The notes beneath the pieces are model-generated. The model was not told where the DNA came from, did no database searches, and worked only from the letters and a program-made list of their open reading frames with translations. A stretch of DNA of 42,678 bases from Flavipsychrobacter sp. Its GTDB lineage: Bacteria; Bacteroidota; Bacteroidia; Chitinophagales; Chitinophagaceae. Shown piece by piece: positions 15,009 through 23,386 of this stretch. The stretch spans positions 1-42,678 of the forward strand of contig JAEUVZ010000040.1 of assembly GCA_016786665.1 (NCBI GenBank). Direction: 5' to 3'. The number at the start of each line of letters is the position of its first letter. Positions within the stretch are counted from its first letter, which is position 1. A program made the translations under genes and the position numbers.

Positions 15009-15293
15009 TTCTTTCCAGGCCTTCATCCCTCCACTGAGGTTTATGAGATTTTGGTAGCCGGCAGACTCCAGTCGCTGTATGGTGATGGTGCTTCGGATAC
15101 CTTTCTCGCAGTAGAGCACTACTTCCCTGTCCTTAGGTATCTCGGGTAAGTGAGCGGGTATCTCCCCCATGGGTATATGCAGCCCGCCGATATGAAACAG
15201 TTCCCGTTCCCAGTCCTCACGGATATCTATCAGCAATACATCCGCATTACTATCCAGTTTTTCCTTTAGTTCTTTGGGAGATATCTGGTGCAT
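14997..15293 (-). CDS. Rhodanese-like domain protein (98 aa)
   Basis: A single-domain rhodanese with the active-site loop CEKGIRS, whose cysteine would carry a persulfide, and the flanking VLLIDIREDWERE and LSGGMKAWKE motifs. This size fits GlpE- or PspE-like sulfurtransferases; no signal peptide is seen, so it is cytoplasmic. It is last in a tight minus-strand series with adk and obg (1-nt gap to obg). The sulfur acceptor is unknown. Its 3' end overlaps ldcA by 12 nt, an antisense arrangement that may matter if both are strongly transcribed. Confidence 0.9.
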   Translation of the reverse strand: MHQISPKELKEKLDSNADVLLIDIREDWERELFHIGGLHIPMGEIPAHLPEIPKDREVVLYCEKGIRSTITIQRLESAGYQNLINLSGGMKAWKELSE

Positions 15294-15294
15294 C

Positions 15295-16296
15295 TTATTC
15301 GTCCTCTGAAACGATGGCTTGCCAGAGTTTGTCTTTCAGCTCTGTAATACCCATATTGGATGCCGCAGAGATAAAGATATGCGGTACATCCTCCGGAAGT
15401 GTCTCAGCTATCTCTTCCTTCAGTTCATCATCCAGCATATCACTCTTGCTGATGGCAATGAGCATGTTCTTATCCAGCAGTTCAGGGTTGTATTCTTCTA
15501 GTTCGTTAATGAGTACCTGGAATTCCTTTGCATGGTCGGCACTGTCAGCGGGTATGAGGAACAACAGAACGGCATTCCGCTCTATATGCCTCAGGAAACG
15601 ATGCCCCAGGCCCTTCCCTTCTGCCGCGCCTTCTATGATACCGGGAAGGTCCGCCATACAGAATGATTTATTATCCCTGTAAGGTACAATACCCAACTGG
15701 GGAACCAGGGTAGTAAATGCATAATTGGCAATCTTTGGCTTGGCTGCACTCACTACCGACAAAAGAGTGGACTTGCCTGCGTTCGGGAAGCCTACAAGGC
15801 CTACATCGGCCAGCACTTTTAGCTCCAGGTGCTTCCAGCCCTCAATACCCATTTCGCCCGGCTGGGCATATTCGGGAGCCTGGTTAGTGGCCGTCTTAAA
15901 GTTGGTATTGCCCAGTCCGCCCTTACCACCCGGCAACCAGATCACTTCCTGGCCATCTTCCAGCACTTCCGCCTCCACATCGCCACTTTCTTCGTCGTAA
16001 GCTACGGTACCCAGGGGCACCTCCAGCACTATGTCTTTGCCATCGCGTCCGGTACAGTTATTCTTGTTCCCGTTCTCGCCGTTCTCAGCCAGTACATTTT
16101 TATGATAGCGCAAGTGTATTAGTGTCCAGAGCTGGGCATTACCTCTCAGTATTATGTGCCCGCCGCGCCCGCCGTCCCCCCCATCGGGGCCGGCCATAGG
16201 GTTAAATTTAGTCCGCGCAAAATGCGAACTACCTGCACCTCCTTTCCCGGAACGGGTGAAGATGCGTATATAGTCAACAAAATTTCCTTTCTCCAC
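15295..16296 (-). CDS. obg: Obg/CgtA family GTPase, GTG start
   Basis: Obg is an essential GTPase linked to 50S ribosome assembly and the stringent response. The 333-residue protein has the Gly-rich Obg fold (residues 1-160, with [16 protein letters not shown] and [12 protein letters not shown]) and a G domain with G1 [12 protein letters not shown] as G3 and ISKSD as G4. The C-terminal OCT domain of some Obg proteins is absent, as is common in Bacteroidota. The start codon is GTG at 16294-16296, overlapping the adk TAG by 1 nt (TAGTG), so obg is translationally coupled to adk. Confidence 0.95.
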   Translation of the reverse strand: MEKGNFVDYIRIFTRSGKGGAGSSHFARTKFNPMAGPDGGDGGRGGHIILRGNAQLWTLIHLRYHKNVLAENGENGNKNNCTGRDGKDIVLEVPLGTVAYDEESGDVEAEVLEDGQEVIWLPGGKGGLGNTNFKTATNQAPEYAQPGEMGIEGWKHLELKVLADVGLVGFPNAGKSTLLSVVSAAKPKIANYAFTTLVPQLGIVPYRDNKSFCMADLPGIIEGAAEGKGLGHRFLRHIERNAVLLFLIPADSADHAKEFQVLINELEEYNPELLDKNMLIAISKSDMLDDELKEEIAETLPEDVPHIFISAASNMGITELKDKLWQAIVSEDE

Positions 16297-16877
16297 TAGG
16301 CTGGTAACAAATACTTGTCTATTTCTTTAGTCAGCTGCCGGAAGGTGTCTTCTATCGAGTTGTCCCCCTTCATGCGCTCCAGTTTGCCTTGCGCGTCGTA
16401 GTGGCCCGCAACGGCTTCAGTTTTGGCGTAATACTCCTTTATGCGTTTGGTAATCACCTCTTCGTTATCGTCGCTGCGGCCAGATGTTTCCCCGCGCTTC
16501 ACCAGCCGGGTAATCAGTTCCGCCTCAGGCACCTCCAGGGATAGCACCAGGTGTATCTGTGTATTCTTAAATTCCAGCAACTTATCCAGCGCTTCCGCCT
16601 GCGCCTTAGTACGCGGGAAGCCGTCAAATATAAAGCCACGGGCATCCGGGCGCTCATCAATTTTGCTACTTATCATTCCTATCACCACTTCATCAGGCAC
16701 CAGGAAACCCTGGTCCATGTATTTCTTTGCTTCCTTACCCAGCGGCGTACCACGTCCTACTTCGTCACGCAAAAGATCACCGGTTGAAATATGCACCAGC
16801 TTATACGCCTTCAGGATGTTTTCCGATTGCGTTCCCTTTCCACTGCCCGGAGGGCCGAACAAAATTAAATTAAACAT
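16296..16877 (-). CDS. adk: Adenylate kinase
   Basis: Adk interconverts ATP + AMP and two ADP in the cytoplasm. It has the P-loop [10 protein letters not shown] near the N-terminus, the AMP-binding [12 protein letters not shown] and [10 protein letters not shown], and the [11 protein letters not shown] region that replaces the long lid. At 193 residues it is a short-lid form without the zinc-binding cysteines found in Gram-positive enzymes. A TATTTTTG promoter element lies at 16905-16912. The adk-obg-rhodanese order with overlapping or near-touching ends indicates one operon. Confidence 0.95.
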   Translation of the reverse strand: MFNLILFGPPGSGKGTQSENILKAYKLVHISTGDLLRDEVGRGTPLGKEAKKYMDQGFLVPDEVVIGMISSKIDERPDARGFIFDGFPRTKAQAEALDKLLEFKNTQIHLVLSLEVPEAELITRLVKRGETSGRSDDNEEVITKRIKEYYAKTEAVAGHYDAQGKLERMKGDNSIEDTFRQLTKEIDKYLLPA

Positions 16878-16904
16878 AATGAGTTCCTATAAAAGATAAC
16901 GGCA

Positions 16905-16912
16905 CAAAAATA
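16905..16912 (-). promoter_or_regulatory. -7 promoter element TATTTTTG of adk
   Basis: The reverse strand reads TATTTTTG, an exact TAnnTTTG match 27 nt before the adk ATG. A TTTTG upstream lies about 23 nt away, slightly long for the -33 element. Confidence 0.55.
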
Positions 16913-16967
16913 ACCATCCATTTGGGAATAGTTACCAAAAGCATGGTTAACGGCGATAATATTTTAG

Positions 16968-17162
16968 TTAAAAAGCAGCGGTATTGCCCTTTTTAACCAA
17001 AACCAGCAGGCTTGCGGCCTTTACGATTCGTATTTTACCCTGCACAACAGCATTATGCAGGAAAACAATATCATCTTCAGCATACGGGGTGAATTTATCC
17101 TCTCTAACAATAATACTTAAATTATCATTCAGCTGTCTCTGGCTCGCCCCGTTTTTTTCCAC
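16968..17162 (-). CDS. Possible small hypothetical protein (64 aa), GTG start
   Basis: This frame opens with GTG at 17160-17162 and ends at TAA 16968. It begins MEKNGASQRQLNDNLS and has a hydrophobic C-terminal part (IRIVKAASLLVLVKKG). Codons are richer in A and T (ATT, GTT, AAT) than in neighbouring genes, which suggests either recent arrival or that this is not a gene. It lies 15 nt after the pseudouridine synthase stop on the same strand. No family was recognised. If it is not real, 16878-17177 is a gap of 300 nt holding only the adk promoter. Confidence 0.35.
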   Translation of the reverse strand: MEKNGASQRQLNDNLSIIVREDKFTPYAEDDIVFLHNAVVQGKIRIVKAASLLVLVKKGNTAAF

Positions 17163-17177
17163 AGTTAATGCACGGCC

Positions 17178-17768
17178 TCAGGGCCTCCCCATAAGTTGCT
17201 GTTTTATCCGCCAGTCATGTTCCTTGTATTGCCCGGGTAATACTCCCTCTATCTGGCAACTCCCTATCGCGTATCTAATGAGCCGCAGTGTAGGAAAGTT
17301 TACCGCTGCGGTCATCTTCCGTACTTGCCTGTTCTTTCCTTCCGTAAGGGTTAATGAAATCCACGACGTGGGAATTTCTTTCCGGTATCTTATGGGAGGA
17401 TTCCGTTCCGGAACTTCCGGTATTTGTGAAATAATTTCGGCAACTGCGGGGCGGGTACGATACTGCTTTCCATTCACACTAATGTTCACACCTTTCTGCA
17501 GTTGCGCGATGGCTTCTGCGGTAATGCTTCCCTCTACCTGTACCAGGTATGTTCTCGGGTGCGCAAACTTTGGCTCCAGCAATTGATGCGTCAGTTGTTT
17601 ATCATCGGTAAGCAACAGCATGCCTTCGCTGTCAAAATCCAGCCTTCCTACCGGGTAAATATTTTTAGGCAATTCAGGAAAAAAGTGCGCTAATGTCTTC
17701 TTATCACCTTCAGGTGAGAACTGGCAAAGAACCTGGTAAGGCTTGTAAAAGATGATGTATCGGTGCAT
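17178..17768 (-). CDS. rluE: RluE/RsuA-type 23S rRNA pseudouridine synthase
   Basis: Pseudouridine synthases of this family isomerise a uridine in rRNA; RluE acts on 23S rRNA. The 196-residue protein (start ATG 17766-17768; ten extra codons upstream are not family-like) contains the catalytic motif PVGRLDFDSEGMLLLTDD with the conserved Asp, YLVQVEG, and the C-terminal LTEGKNRQVRKM loop. There is no N-terminal S4 domain, which favours RluE over RsuA and RluB. The exact target base is an assignment by analogy. It may share a transcript with the 64-residue frame downstream. Confidence 0.88.
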   Translation of the reverse strand: MHRYIIFYKPYQVLCQFSPEGDKKTLAHFFPELPKNIYPVGRLDFDSEGMLLLTDDKQLTHQLLEPKFAHPRTYLVQVEGSITAEAIAQLQKGVNISVNGKQYRTRPAVAEIISQIPEVPERNPPIRYRKEIPTSWISLTLTEGKNRQVRKMTAAVNFPTLRLIRYAIGSCQIEGVLPGQYKEHDWRIKQQLMGRP

Positions 17769-17837
17769 GCACAACAGAATTGATGTAGGCGGAAACAAGC
17801 ATGGGGCAAGGGTTTCAGCCGCTGTATAAAAAGAAAA

Positions 17838-17864
17838 AGTCCGGCTGTTGTGAGAAGCCGGACT
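17838..17864 (-). terminator. Rho-independent terminator of the batBC unit
   Basis: A 9-bp stem, AGTCCGGCT/AGCCGGACT (17838-17846 with 17856-17864), with an A-rich plus-strand flank, giving TTTTTCTTTTT on the minus strand. It lies about 180 nt after the batC stop. The intervening 17865-18045 is AT-rich and holds no evident gene. Confidence 0.75.
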
Positions 17865-18045
17865 CTATTAAGGATGGGTTAGTAAGCACAATCCTATCAC
17901 AATATTAATAAGTTTTTCTCTTAGTAAAAAAAAACTTTCCACTTTTTTTAATCATGTTGAAAAAATGTTGACAACGCACCGAAGGCTTTATTTTCCAATC
18001 TTCGTTCCGCACGCATCTATCCTTCGGTAAGTAAGCACACGATAC

Positions 18046-18813
18046 CTACCAGTCCTTGTCCATTTTCACCGGCACACCCTTCTCTTTCTGTTTCTTATCC
18101 TGAAGCTTTTTCTCTTCTTGCTGCAATGCATTCAGCAGCTGGTCGGCTTGTTGTTGCGATAGCTTGCTGGGCTGTGGTTGCGGACGCTGGTCTTCTTTGT
18201 CTTTATCTTGTTTGTCTTTATCCTGTTCGTCTTGCTTCTGCTGGTCTTTGTTTTTATCCTTATTGTCTTTGTTCTTATCGTCCTTGTCTTGCTGGTCTTT
18301 GTTCTTATCCTTGTTGTCCTTATTATCCTTATTGTCTTTGTTCTGCTGGTCTTTATTTTTATCCTTGTTATCCTTGTTCTGCTGCTGCTCGTTTTTCAGC
18401 ATTGCCTGGGCGTATGAGAGGTTGTACTTGGCGTCGGCATCCTGCGGATTGTTTCTCAGGGTTTGCTTGTAGGCACCTATTGCTTCTTCCCATTTCTTCT
18501 CCGCCATGTAGGTGTTACCAATATTATAGCTGGCTCCCGCCTTGCTACCTTTGTCTTTCGCGTTCTTAAGGGCGTTATCCAGTACTTTTCGCGACGCTTC
18601 GTACTTCTGCTGCTGGTAGAGCGAGTTCCCGAAATTGAACATACCGGGAATGTAAGTAGGATTGGCTTTCAGAGCCTGCTGATAGGCGGCGTCTGCCTCT
18701 TTATACTTCTTCTGCTCATACATCTTGTTACCTTCCTGCACCAGCTTTTGATGCTGCGCATTCGCTACGGATGTTATCAGCAGTGCTGCAATCAATACTA
18801 TTCCTGTCCTCAT
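18046..18813 (-). CDS. batC: BatC-like TPR protein with charged repeat region
   Basis: The exported protein has a signal peptide (MRTGIVLIAALLITSVANAQ), three or so tetratricopeptide repeats (about 22-140) and then a low-complexity Lys/Asp/Asn/Gln region (about 142-209) built from KDN/KDK/KDQQ units. A Gln/Lys-rich tail follows. The start is the ATG at 18811-18813, which forms an ATGA overlap with the batB stop. Bat proteins were named for aerotolerance in Bacteroides fragilis; their mechanism is poorly known, but a periplasmic complex with the VWA proteins is thought likely. It may also be annotated batE-like. The repeat region is a possible site of length variation. Confidence 0.85.
   Translation of the reverse strand: MRTGIVLIAALLITSVANAQHQKLVQEGNKMYEQKKYKEADAAYQQALKANPTYIPGMFNFGNSLYQQQKYEASRKVLDNALKNAKDKGSKAGASYNIGNTYMAEKKWEEAIGAYKQTLRNNPQDADAKYNLSYAQAMLKNEQQQNKDNKDKNKDQQNKDNKDNKDNKDKNKDQQDKDDKNKDNKDKNKDQQKQDEQDKDKQDKDKEDQRPQPQPSKLSQQQADQLLNALQQEEKKLQDKKQKEKGVPVKMDKDW
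18187..18390. repeat. Low-complexity Lys/Asp/Asn/Gln codon repeat inside batC
   Basis: Degenerate direct repeats of short units (about 9-18 nt) of AAA/AAG, GAC/GAT, AAC/AAT and CAG/CAA codons encode KDNKDK- and KDQQ-type units. Repeat number could change by slippage or recombination. It is an in-frame coding repeat, not a CRISPR array. Confidence 0.8.
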
Positions 18814-19823
18814 ATCGCTGCCACCTCCTTTTTTTTGCCTGCACCCGGCAATAGCCATTCTATTATAAGTGCCAGTAAACCCGCCAGCAAAAAGTACTGA
18901 AAGAAACTGTTATATGTCATATACTCTACGTTCTCGCCCTTCACTGTGCGCTGCTCCATGCCTTCTATCAGCTCTATCAGCTTATCGGCGGCGGCATCGG
19001 TATTGGTGAGCAATGTATAGCTGCCGCCACCTGCCGCAGCCACACTTTTCAGTTCTTCCTCGTTCAGCTTGCTGACAACGGGCTGCCCCGCTTCATCCAG
19101 CTTTACGGAGTTGCTTTCGGGGTCGTAAAGTGTACTTCCCTGCGGTGAACCAACCCCAACTGTGTGTATCTTAACGCCTGCATCAGCAGCATCCTTTGCG
19201 GCGGCCAGCGCGTTATCATCGTGTCCTTCTCCGTCCGATATTACTACCAGTGCCTTGTACTTACGTTCCTTCTGCGAGAAGGATTTTTGCGCCATGGTTA
19301 TCGCCTCGGCTATTACGGTACCCTGCGTGGGTATCAGGCTCGGCTTTGCATTCTGAAGCATCATCTTCATGGCGCTGTAATCAATGGTCAGGGGCACTTG
19401 CAGGTATGCGCGGCCGGCAAATACTACCAGTGCCACGCGGTCGTTCTGCATTTTATCTATCATTCTTGTCACCAGTTGCTTGGCACGAGTCAGCCGATCG
19501 GGCTGCACATCTTTGGCCAGCATACTTTTGCTCAGGTCCAGGGCTATCACTACATCCACGCCTTTGCGCTGCACTTTTTGCAGCTTGTCCCCTTTCTGAA
19601 GGTTCGCCCATCCTATGCCTATAGCCAGGAAAGCCACCGACAAAAGCACGAACTTCAATGTCACGCGGCCGGGAATGTAGCCGCGTATCTGTGAAGATAT
19701 CAGCCGGTCTTCTCCCAGGGCACGAAGCTTTGCCCGGCGCCACACTATCATCCATACAAAAAGTACAATGATCAAAGGCAAAAAACCCAGTACTAACAAA
19801 TGTTCTAAATGCTGAAAACGCAT
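18810..19823 (-). CDS. batB: BatB-like VWA domain membrane protein
   Basis: The 337-residue protein has two N-terminal membrane helices (about 10-28 and 55-73), then a von Willebrand A domain with a MIDAS DLSKS motif (DxSxS) and a later DGEGHDD, and a C-terminal helix (FFQYFLLAGLLALIIEWLL) that returns to the membrane. This is the BatA/BatB architecture, with the VWA domain on the periplasmic side. It begins at an ATG with a TAAATTTG promoter element at 19842-19849, and its stop overlaps batC (ATGA). batA, batD and batE, and the moxR-type ATPase usually linked to them, are absent from the window, so the unit is shortened or split. Confidence 0.88.
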   Translation of the reverse strand: MRFQHLEHLLVLGFLPLIIVLFVWMIVWRRAKLRALGEDRLISSQIRGYIPGRVTLKFVLLSVAFLAIGIGWANLQKGDKLQKVQRKGVDVVIALDLSKSMLAKDVQPDRLTRAKQLVTRMIDKMQNDRVALVVFAGRAYLQVPLTIDYSAMKMMLQNAKPSLIPTQGTVIAEAITMAQKSFSQKERKYKALVVISDGEGHDDNALAAAKDAADAGVKIHTVGVGSPQGSTLYDPESNSVKLDEAGQPVVSKLNEEELKSVAAAGGGSYTLLTNTDAAADKLIELIEGMEQRTVKGENVEYMTYNSFFQYFLLAGLLALIIEWLLPGAGKKKEVAAI

Positions 19824-19841
19824 ATTACTATATCAGGTAGG

Positions 19842-19849
19842 CAAATTTA
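19842..19849 (-). promoter_or_regulatory. -7 promoter element TAAATTTG of batBC
   Basis: The reverse strand reads TAAATTTG, an exact TAnnTTTG match 18 nt before the batB ATG. It supports batB as the first gene of its unit. Confidence 0.55.
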
Positions 19850-19910
19850 ATTGTAATGGCAAGTTACTGCTAACCGATAATAACTTTTTTAAAATTCTTT
19901 AACAGCTACA

Positions 19911-19940
19911 AAAAATGAGCCCCGGCTAAAAAACCGGGGC
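19911..19940 (-). terminator. Second terminator hairpin behind the T9SS cargo gene
   Basis: GCCCCGG/CCGGGGC (19919-19925 with 19934-19940), followed on the minus strand by TCATTTTTT. It backs up the terminator at 20037-20063 and insulates the bat promoter. Confidence 0.75.
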
Positions 19941-20036
19941 GTAATAAATAAACCACCAATATAAATCTGTACGTTCGTTATAGGATAGCTGGCCAATAGC
20001 CGGCAGTATTGCTTGCTTCTACCTCTATTGACGAAA

Positions 20037-20063
20037 AAATGGCTCTGAATGTTAGAGCCATTT
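20037..20063 (-). terminator. First terminator of the T9SS cargo gene
   Basis: A 10-bp stem, AAATGGCTCT/AGAGCCATTT (20037-20046 with 20054-20063), followed by TTTCG on the minus strand, 40 nt after the stop at 20103. The A-tract before the stem gives a T-tract on the minus strand. Confidence 0.8.
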
Positions 20064-20102
20064 AAAGAAATATTCTGTTTGTTTCCCGCCAGGGCAACGG
20101 TA

Positions 20103-21356
20103 CTAATGCGCAATCTTATACTGATACCTGCCCGACTCTGTATTTATCTGCACCAGGTATAAACCACTGGTTAAATCCCCTACGGGAACAAGCATATCCG
20201 CATTGCCTGAATAGTTTTTCCGGTATACCACGCTACCCGAAACATTCATCACCACTACCTCTTTAACGCCCGCTACAGCTTCCAATCCCTGTATATGCAG
20301 GTAATCAGTGGCGGGATTGGGGTAGAGCGTAACTTGTTGCTGCAAGGTGTTCGACACTTTAAGGGGCCAAAGGCTGCCAATAAAGGCTTCGGTACTCTCT
20401 ACAAAGGTAATATCAGTAAATGCCTGGTTGTTGCCACTCAGGAAGAACTGCAATGGTGGATTGTACTTCCCAAGGGCATCGCCATACAATTTATAGCTGT
20501 CGTAGTTAAGTCCGCCAAAGCTAAAGGTCCCGTCTATATCGGAATAACAATATCCCACAGGCACGTCGTTGGCGGTTGTTAGTATCAAGATGCGCTTATA
20601 CAGGGTGTTACCTACCGTGTCGTTCACTACACCCGTAACATAGCCCTGGCCCGCCATAGCAAACACCATTGGCAGTACCACATCAGCCTCTGCGTTCGCA
20701 TTCGGCACTACATCCGCCAAATTCCAGCTTAGGTCTGTACTATGGTAGGAGGGCATGTACTTAAGATAGTCAGCGGTATCAGCCGGCAGCAAGCCCGCCT
20801 TTACGAGGTAAGAGTCTGCCGACTGCAAGGGTATTTTAAATACATAGTACCCCATGCTGTCTACCAGCGTACTGTCTGCCACTTCATATACGTATCCCGA
20901 AGTAACGGTATCCTGGCGCTTGCGGATAAGGTTTACCTGTGCCTTGTCGGCAAAATTGCCGCCTTTGTACACATCTCCTCTTATATACCGGGCCGTAGCA
21001 CAAACATTATTGAAATTGCAGTTGGCATTATTGTAGGGGTACAGTTGCAGGTTAGTAGCCGGGTTGCCGCAATTGAACGTCCGCACCTTGAAGATAATAC
21101 CTATGGGCAGGTTGGTAGGCATGGTAAACGAGTACTTCCCGTATATATCTGTATGGGTAGTATCATAATAGGGGTATTGCAGGCCCTGGCTGTCCGTATA
21201 TATCTCCACCAGCTGACGGAATACCAGTTGAGAGTCCACATCGCGAACCGTGCCCCGTATTACGGGCTGGGCAAACGATGCAGCGCTGCCGAACAGGAGA
21301 ACGGTAACTACTAGTATATATTTCACTCCCCCCCATTTCATTCTCTTGTTACACAT
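20103..21356 (-). CDS. T9SS type A cargo protein of the ECF-barrel cluster (417 aa)
   Basis: Secreted protein with a signal peptide around KYILVVTVLLFGSAASFAQ. The mature region shows a repeated beta-sandwich pattern resembling carboxypeptidase-regulatory or SdrD-B-like units (IRGTVRDVDSQL, YVTGVVNDTVGNTL and the GTFSFGGLNYDSYKLYG block). The C-terminal sorting domain starts VTLYPNPATDYLHI and ends GLYLVQINTESGRYQYKIAH. Two ATGs are possible; M1 at 21354-21356 has AAAGGAAA nearby, and M6 at 21339-21341 gives a shorter n-region. It begins 14 nt after the barrel protein's stop and is followed by two terminators, so it is probably the last gene of the sigma-factor unit. Its role as a target or ligand of that system is inference. 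Confidence 0.85.
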   Translation of the reverse strand: MCNKRMKWGGVKYILVVTVLLFGSAASFAQPVIRGTVRDVDSQLVFRQLVEIYTDSQGLQYPYYDTTHTDIYGKYSFTMPTNLPIGIIFKVRTFNCGNPATNLQLYPYNNANCNFNNVCATARYIRGDVYKGGNFADKAQVNLIRKRQDTVTSGYVYEVADSTLVDSMGYYVFKIPLQSADSYLVKAGLLPADTADYLKYMPSYHSTDLSWNLADVVPNANAEADVVLPMVFAMAGQGYVTGVVNDTVGNTLYKRILILTTANDVPVGYCYSDIDGTFSFGGLNYDSYKLYGDALGKYNPPLQFFLSGNNQAFTDITFVESTEAFIGSLWPLKVSNTLQQQVTLYPNPATDYLHIQGLEAVAGVKEVVVMNVSGSVVYRKNYSGNADMLVPVGDLTSGLYLVQINTESGRYQYKIAH

Positions 21357-21370
21357 GGCGACAATTTCCT

Positions 21371-23386
21371 TTACTTTCTTTTACCACTTAGTTTATAGCC
21401 CATCATAAAACGTACATAAGGCTGTAAATATATATTTCGGATGCCTGCATTCGGGATATAATCCATCCTGGACAAATTCTGCTGCACCGACAAATCTACC
21501 GACAGTTTATCCCTGAACATCCAGGAGGTCCCCACCATATACCCCAGGCGCACTTTATTGGTGGTGGTGTTCGTGTAGGGAGCCGGATTGAGGGTAGTTA
21601 TATTTTCTACGTTATATTGAAACACCTCTTCGGTTGTGGGTGCTTTCTTCTTATCCAGTATTAACGGCTGGGTATAAGAGAAGGTGTCCCTGCGCGTGGC
21701 ACCGGCATAGTGCCGGGCATGCTCATCTATCTTCAGCACATTGCTGTAGGTAACTACGGGCCCTCCATAAAGCGACCATCCCCTGCCCAGGTTGTAACTG
21801 GCCATTACCGGCAGTTCCGCCTCCACCACCATGCGGCTTCTCAGGCTATGGCTCACCACCATAGAGTCGTGGCTCTGACGGTAGTAATAGGTCCACGTTA
21901 TGGCGTTTGTAGGTATGCCCTGCGCGTTGAACGAGGAAATAATGGAATTATTGGAATCGCTCAGCGATTCTGTTATCCTGTAGTAAGAGGTAGGATCGCT
22001 TACGGTAGAATAGTTGACTCTGCCCAACTTAAATGCAGGCTGCAACAGCACACTGAATTTATCAGAAAATCCGAGGCGGAAGCTGGGTGATAACACGAAT
22101 TTATGCGCCGTCTGCTTATAAAAGCCCTGTTCGTACCCAACCTTAGCGAATACATCCAGGAACAATCCATGCCTTATCTTCTCCGTCATTTCTTCTATCG
22201 CCACCTGGGTTTCCGCATTGGCTGACGCATCTTGCAGGGGGCCTATAAATGCCTGCAGGGAACCCACATCCGAAGCCTCATTTTGAACCGCCAGGCGCTT
22301 CAGGTCATCCGCGGGCGGCAGAAATTGCGTTTCCTGTCCTTTGGGCGTCGGCTGCTTTATGCCATCCTGCTGAGAAAGCAATGCACGTTGCGTTTGTGCA
22401 AGGGTTTCCGCAGCTGTTTTGTTTATGCTATCGGCAGGCAGGTTCGTTGCAGTGCGCTGCGCTACCTTTTCGGTGGTATCTTCCGGAGCGCGTGATGCCG
22501 GTATTGCTTCCGGCTTATCCGCAACTGTTAAACCAGAGTCGGCAGCGGCCATGGTATCCGGTGCGGAGCCCCGGGTCACATTCATTACCACGCCTTTGCC
22601 TCTTTTTCTCATAGCGGCAGCTATATCATCTTCCTCTTGCCCAGTGCTGTCTTGCTCTCTGTCGCCAGGCTGTATGCCAGAAGTTTGAGTCAATGTCGGT
22701 GCATCCTCCGCTTTCTGGCTGCTGGCAGTATCTGCCGTACCAGTTGTTGTTGCTACCGTACTTCCGGTATTCTTACCGGCAGGCACAGTAGTGTTAGCGG
22801 TTGTCTCTTTGCGAGTGGATGAACTGCTTTGTTCAGAACGTACTGGTATATCCGGCGTTGTGGATACTACCCGCCGTGGCGATGGGGGCTGTTGTTGCCG
22901 TAGCTTTTCGTTAACAGGTGCTGCCTCTTGCGGTGCAGACTGGGATTGGGGTACCGCAGCACCCGGCTCTGATTCACTAGTCGTAGCAGGGACTGCTGCT
23001 TCCGGCTTTTGACCGGCAGTTCCTGCCGGGGCGGTTGTTGCAGTCTCTTTTTTAGCTGTATGATTACCCTGGTGTGTCCCTTCTCCCCATATCCACCAGC
23101 CACCGGCCAATATTCCAACACAAGCGGCAGCCGTCCAGAACCATATAAAGCCTCTGCGGCGGCGGGGTTTCTCCTCCAGCCGCGCCTCCATATCAGCCCA
23201 GGCACCCACCGGCGGAATTTCTGTATATCCGGCAAAGGCATTCCTCAGCTGGTCGTCCAGGCTACCCGGCCCTTCCGCTTCCAACTTTGACTCCATATCC
23301 TCCCAGGCCCCCTGGGGTGGCACTTCGGCATAGCTGCCTAATGCGTCCCGGAGCAGGTCGTCAATATGTGTTTTCCCCTCAGCCAT
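21371..23386 (-). CDS. Putative envelope-spanning anti-sigma / outer-membrane barrel fusion (671 aa)
   Basis: Three parts are visible. First, residues 1-75 are soluble and contain two near-repeats (LRDALGSYAEVPPQGAWEDM and LRNAFAGYTEIPPVGAWADM), consistent with a short sigma-binding region in the cytoplasm. Second, KPRRRR precedes one membrane helix (about 80-100), giving an N-in topology. Third, a Pro/Ala/Thr/Ser/Gln-rich linker runs to about residue 404, and residues 406-671 have the alternating aromatic strands of an outer-membrane beta-barrel, ending in a short basic tail. The gene overlaps the ECF sigma gene by 8 nt and precedes a T9SS cargo gene by 14 nt. Transmission of an outer-membrane signal to the sigma factor is inferred. 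The N-terminal part matches no family I can name, so it might instead be a PorT-like barrel with an odd leader. Confidence 0.75.
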   Translation of the reverse strand: MAEGKTHIDDLLRDALGSYAEVPPQGAWEDMESKLEAEGPGSLDDQLRNAFAGYTEIPPVGAWADMEARLEEKPRRRRGFIWFWTAAACVGILAGGWWIWGEGTHQGNHTAKKETATTAPAGTAGQKPEAAVPATTSESEPGAAVPQSQSAPQEAAPVNEKLRQQQPPSPRRVVSTTPDIPVRSEQSSSSTRKETTANTTVPAGKNTGSTVATTTGTADTASSQKAEDAPTLTQTSGIQPGDREQDSTGQEEDDIAAAMRKRGKGVVMNVTRGSAPDTMAAADSGLTVADKPEAIPASRAPEDTTEKVAQRTATNLPADSINKTAAETLAQTQRALLSQQDGIKQPTPKGQETQFLPPADDLKRLAVQNEASDVGSLQAFIGPLQDASANAETQVAIEEMTEKIRHGLFLDVFAKVGYEQGFYKQTAHKFVLSPSFRLGFSDKFSVLLQPAFKLGRVNYSTVSDPTSYYRITESLSDSNNSIISSFNAQGIPTNAITWTYYYRQSHDSMVVSHSLRSRMVVEAELPVMASYNLGRGWSLYGGPVVTYSNVLKIDEHARHYAGATRRDTFSYTQPLILDKKKAPTTEEVFQYNVENITTLNPAPYTNTTTNKVRLGYMVGTSWMFRDKLSVDLSVQQNLSRMDYIPNAGIRNIYLQPYVRFMMGYKLSGKRK

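Noticed and set aside
18187-18390. Regular repeats that look like a CRISPR array
   Set aside because: The units are short, imperfect, contiguous without spacers and in frame, coding KDN/KDQ-type residues of batC.
19889-20113. 74-codon minus-strand frame between batB and the T9SS cargo gene
   Set aside because: It covers two terminator hairpins and has no domain or start context.
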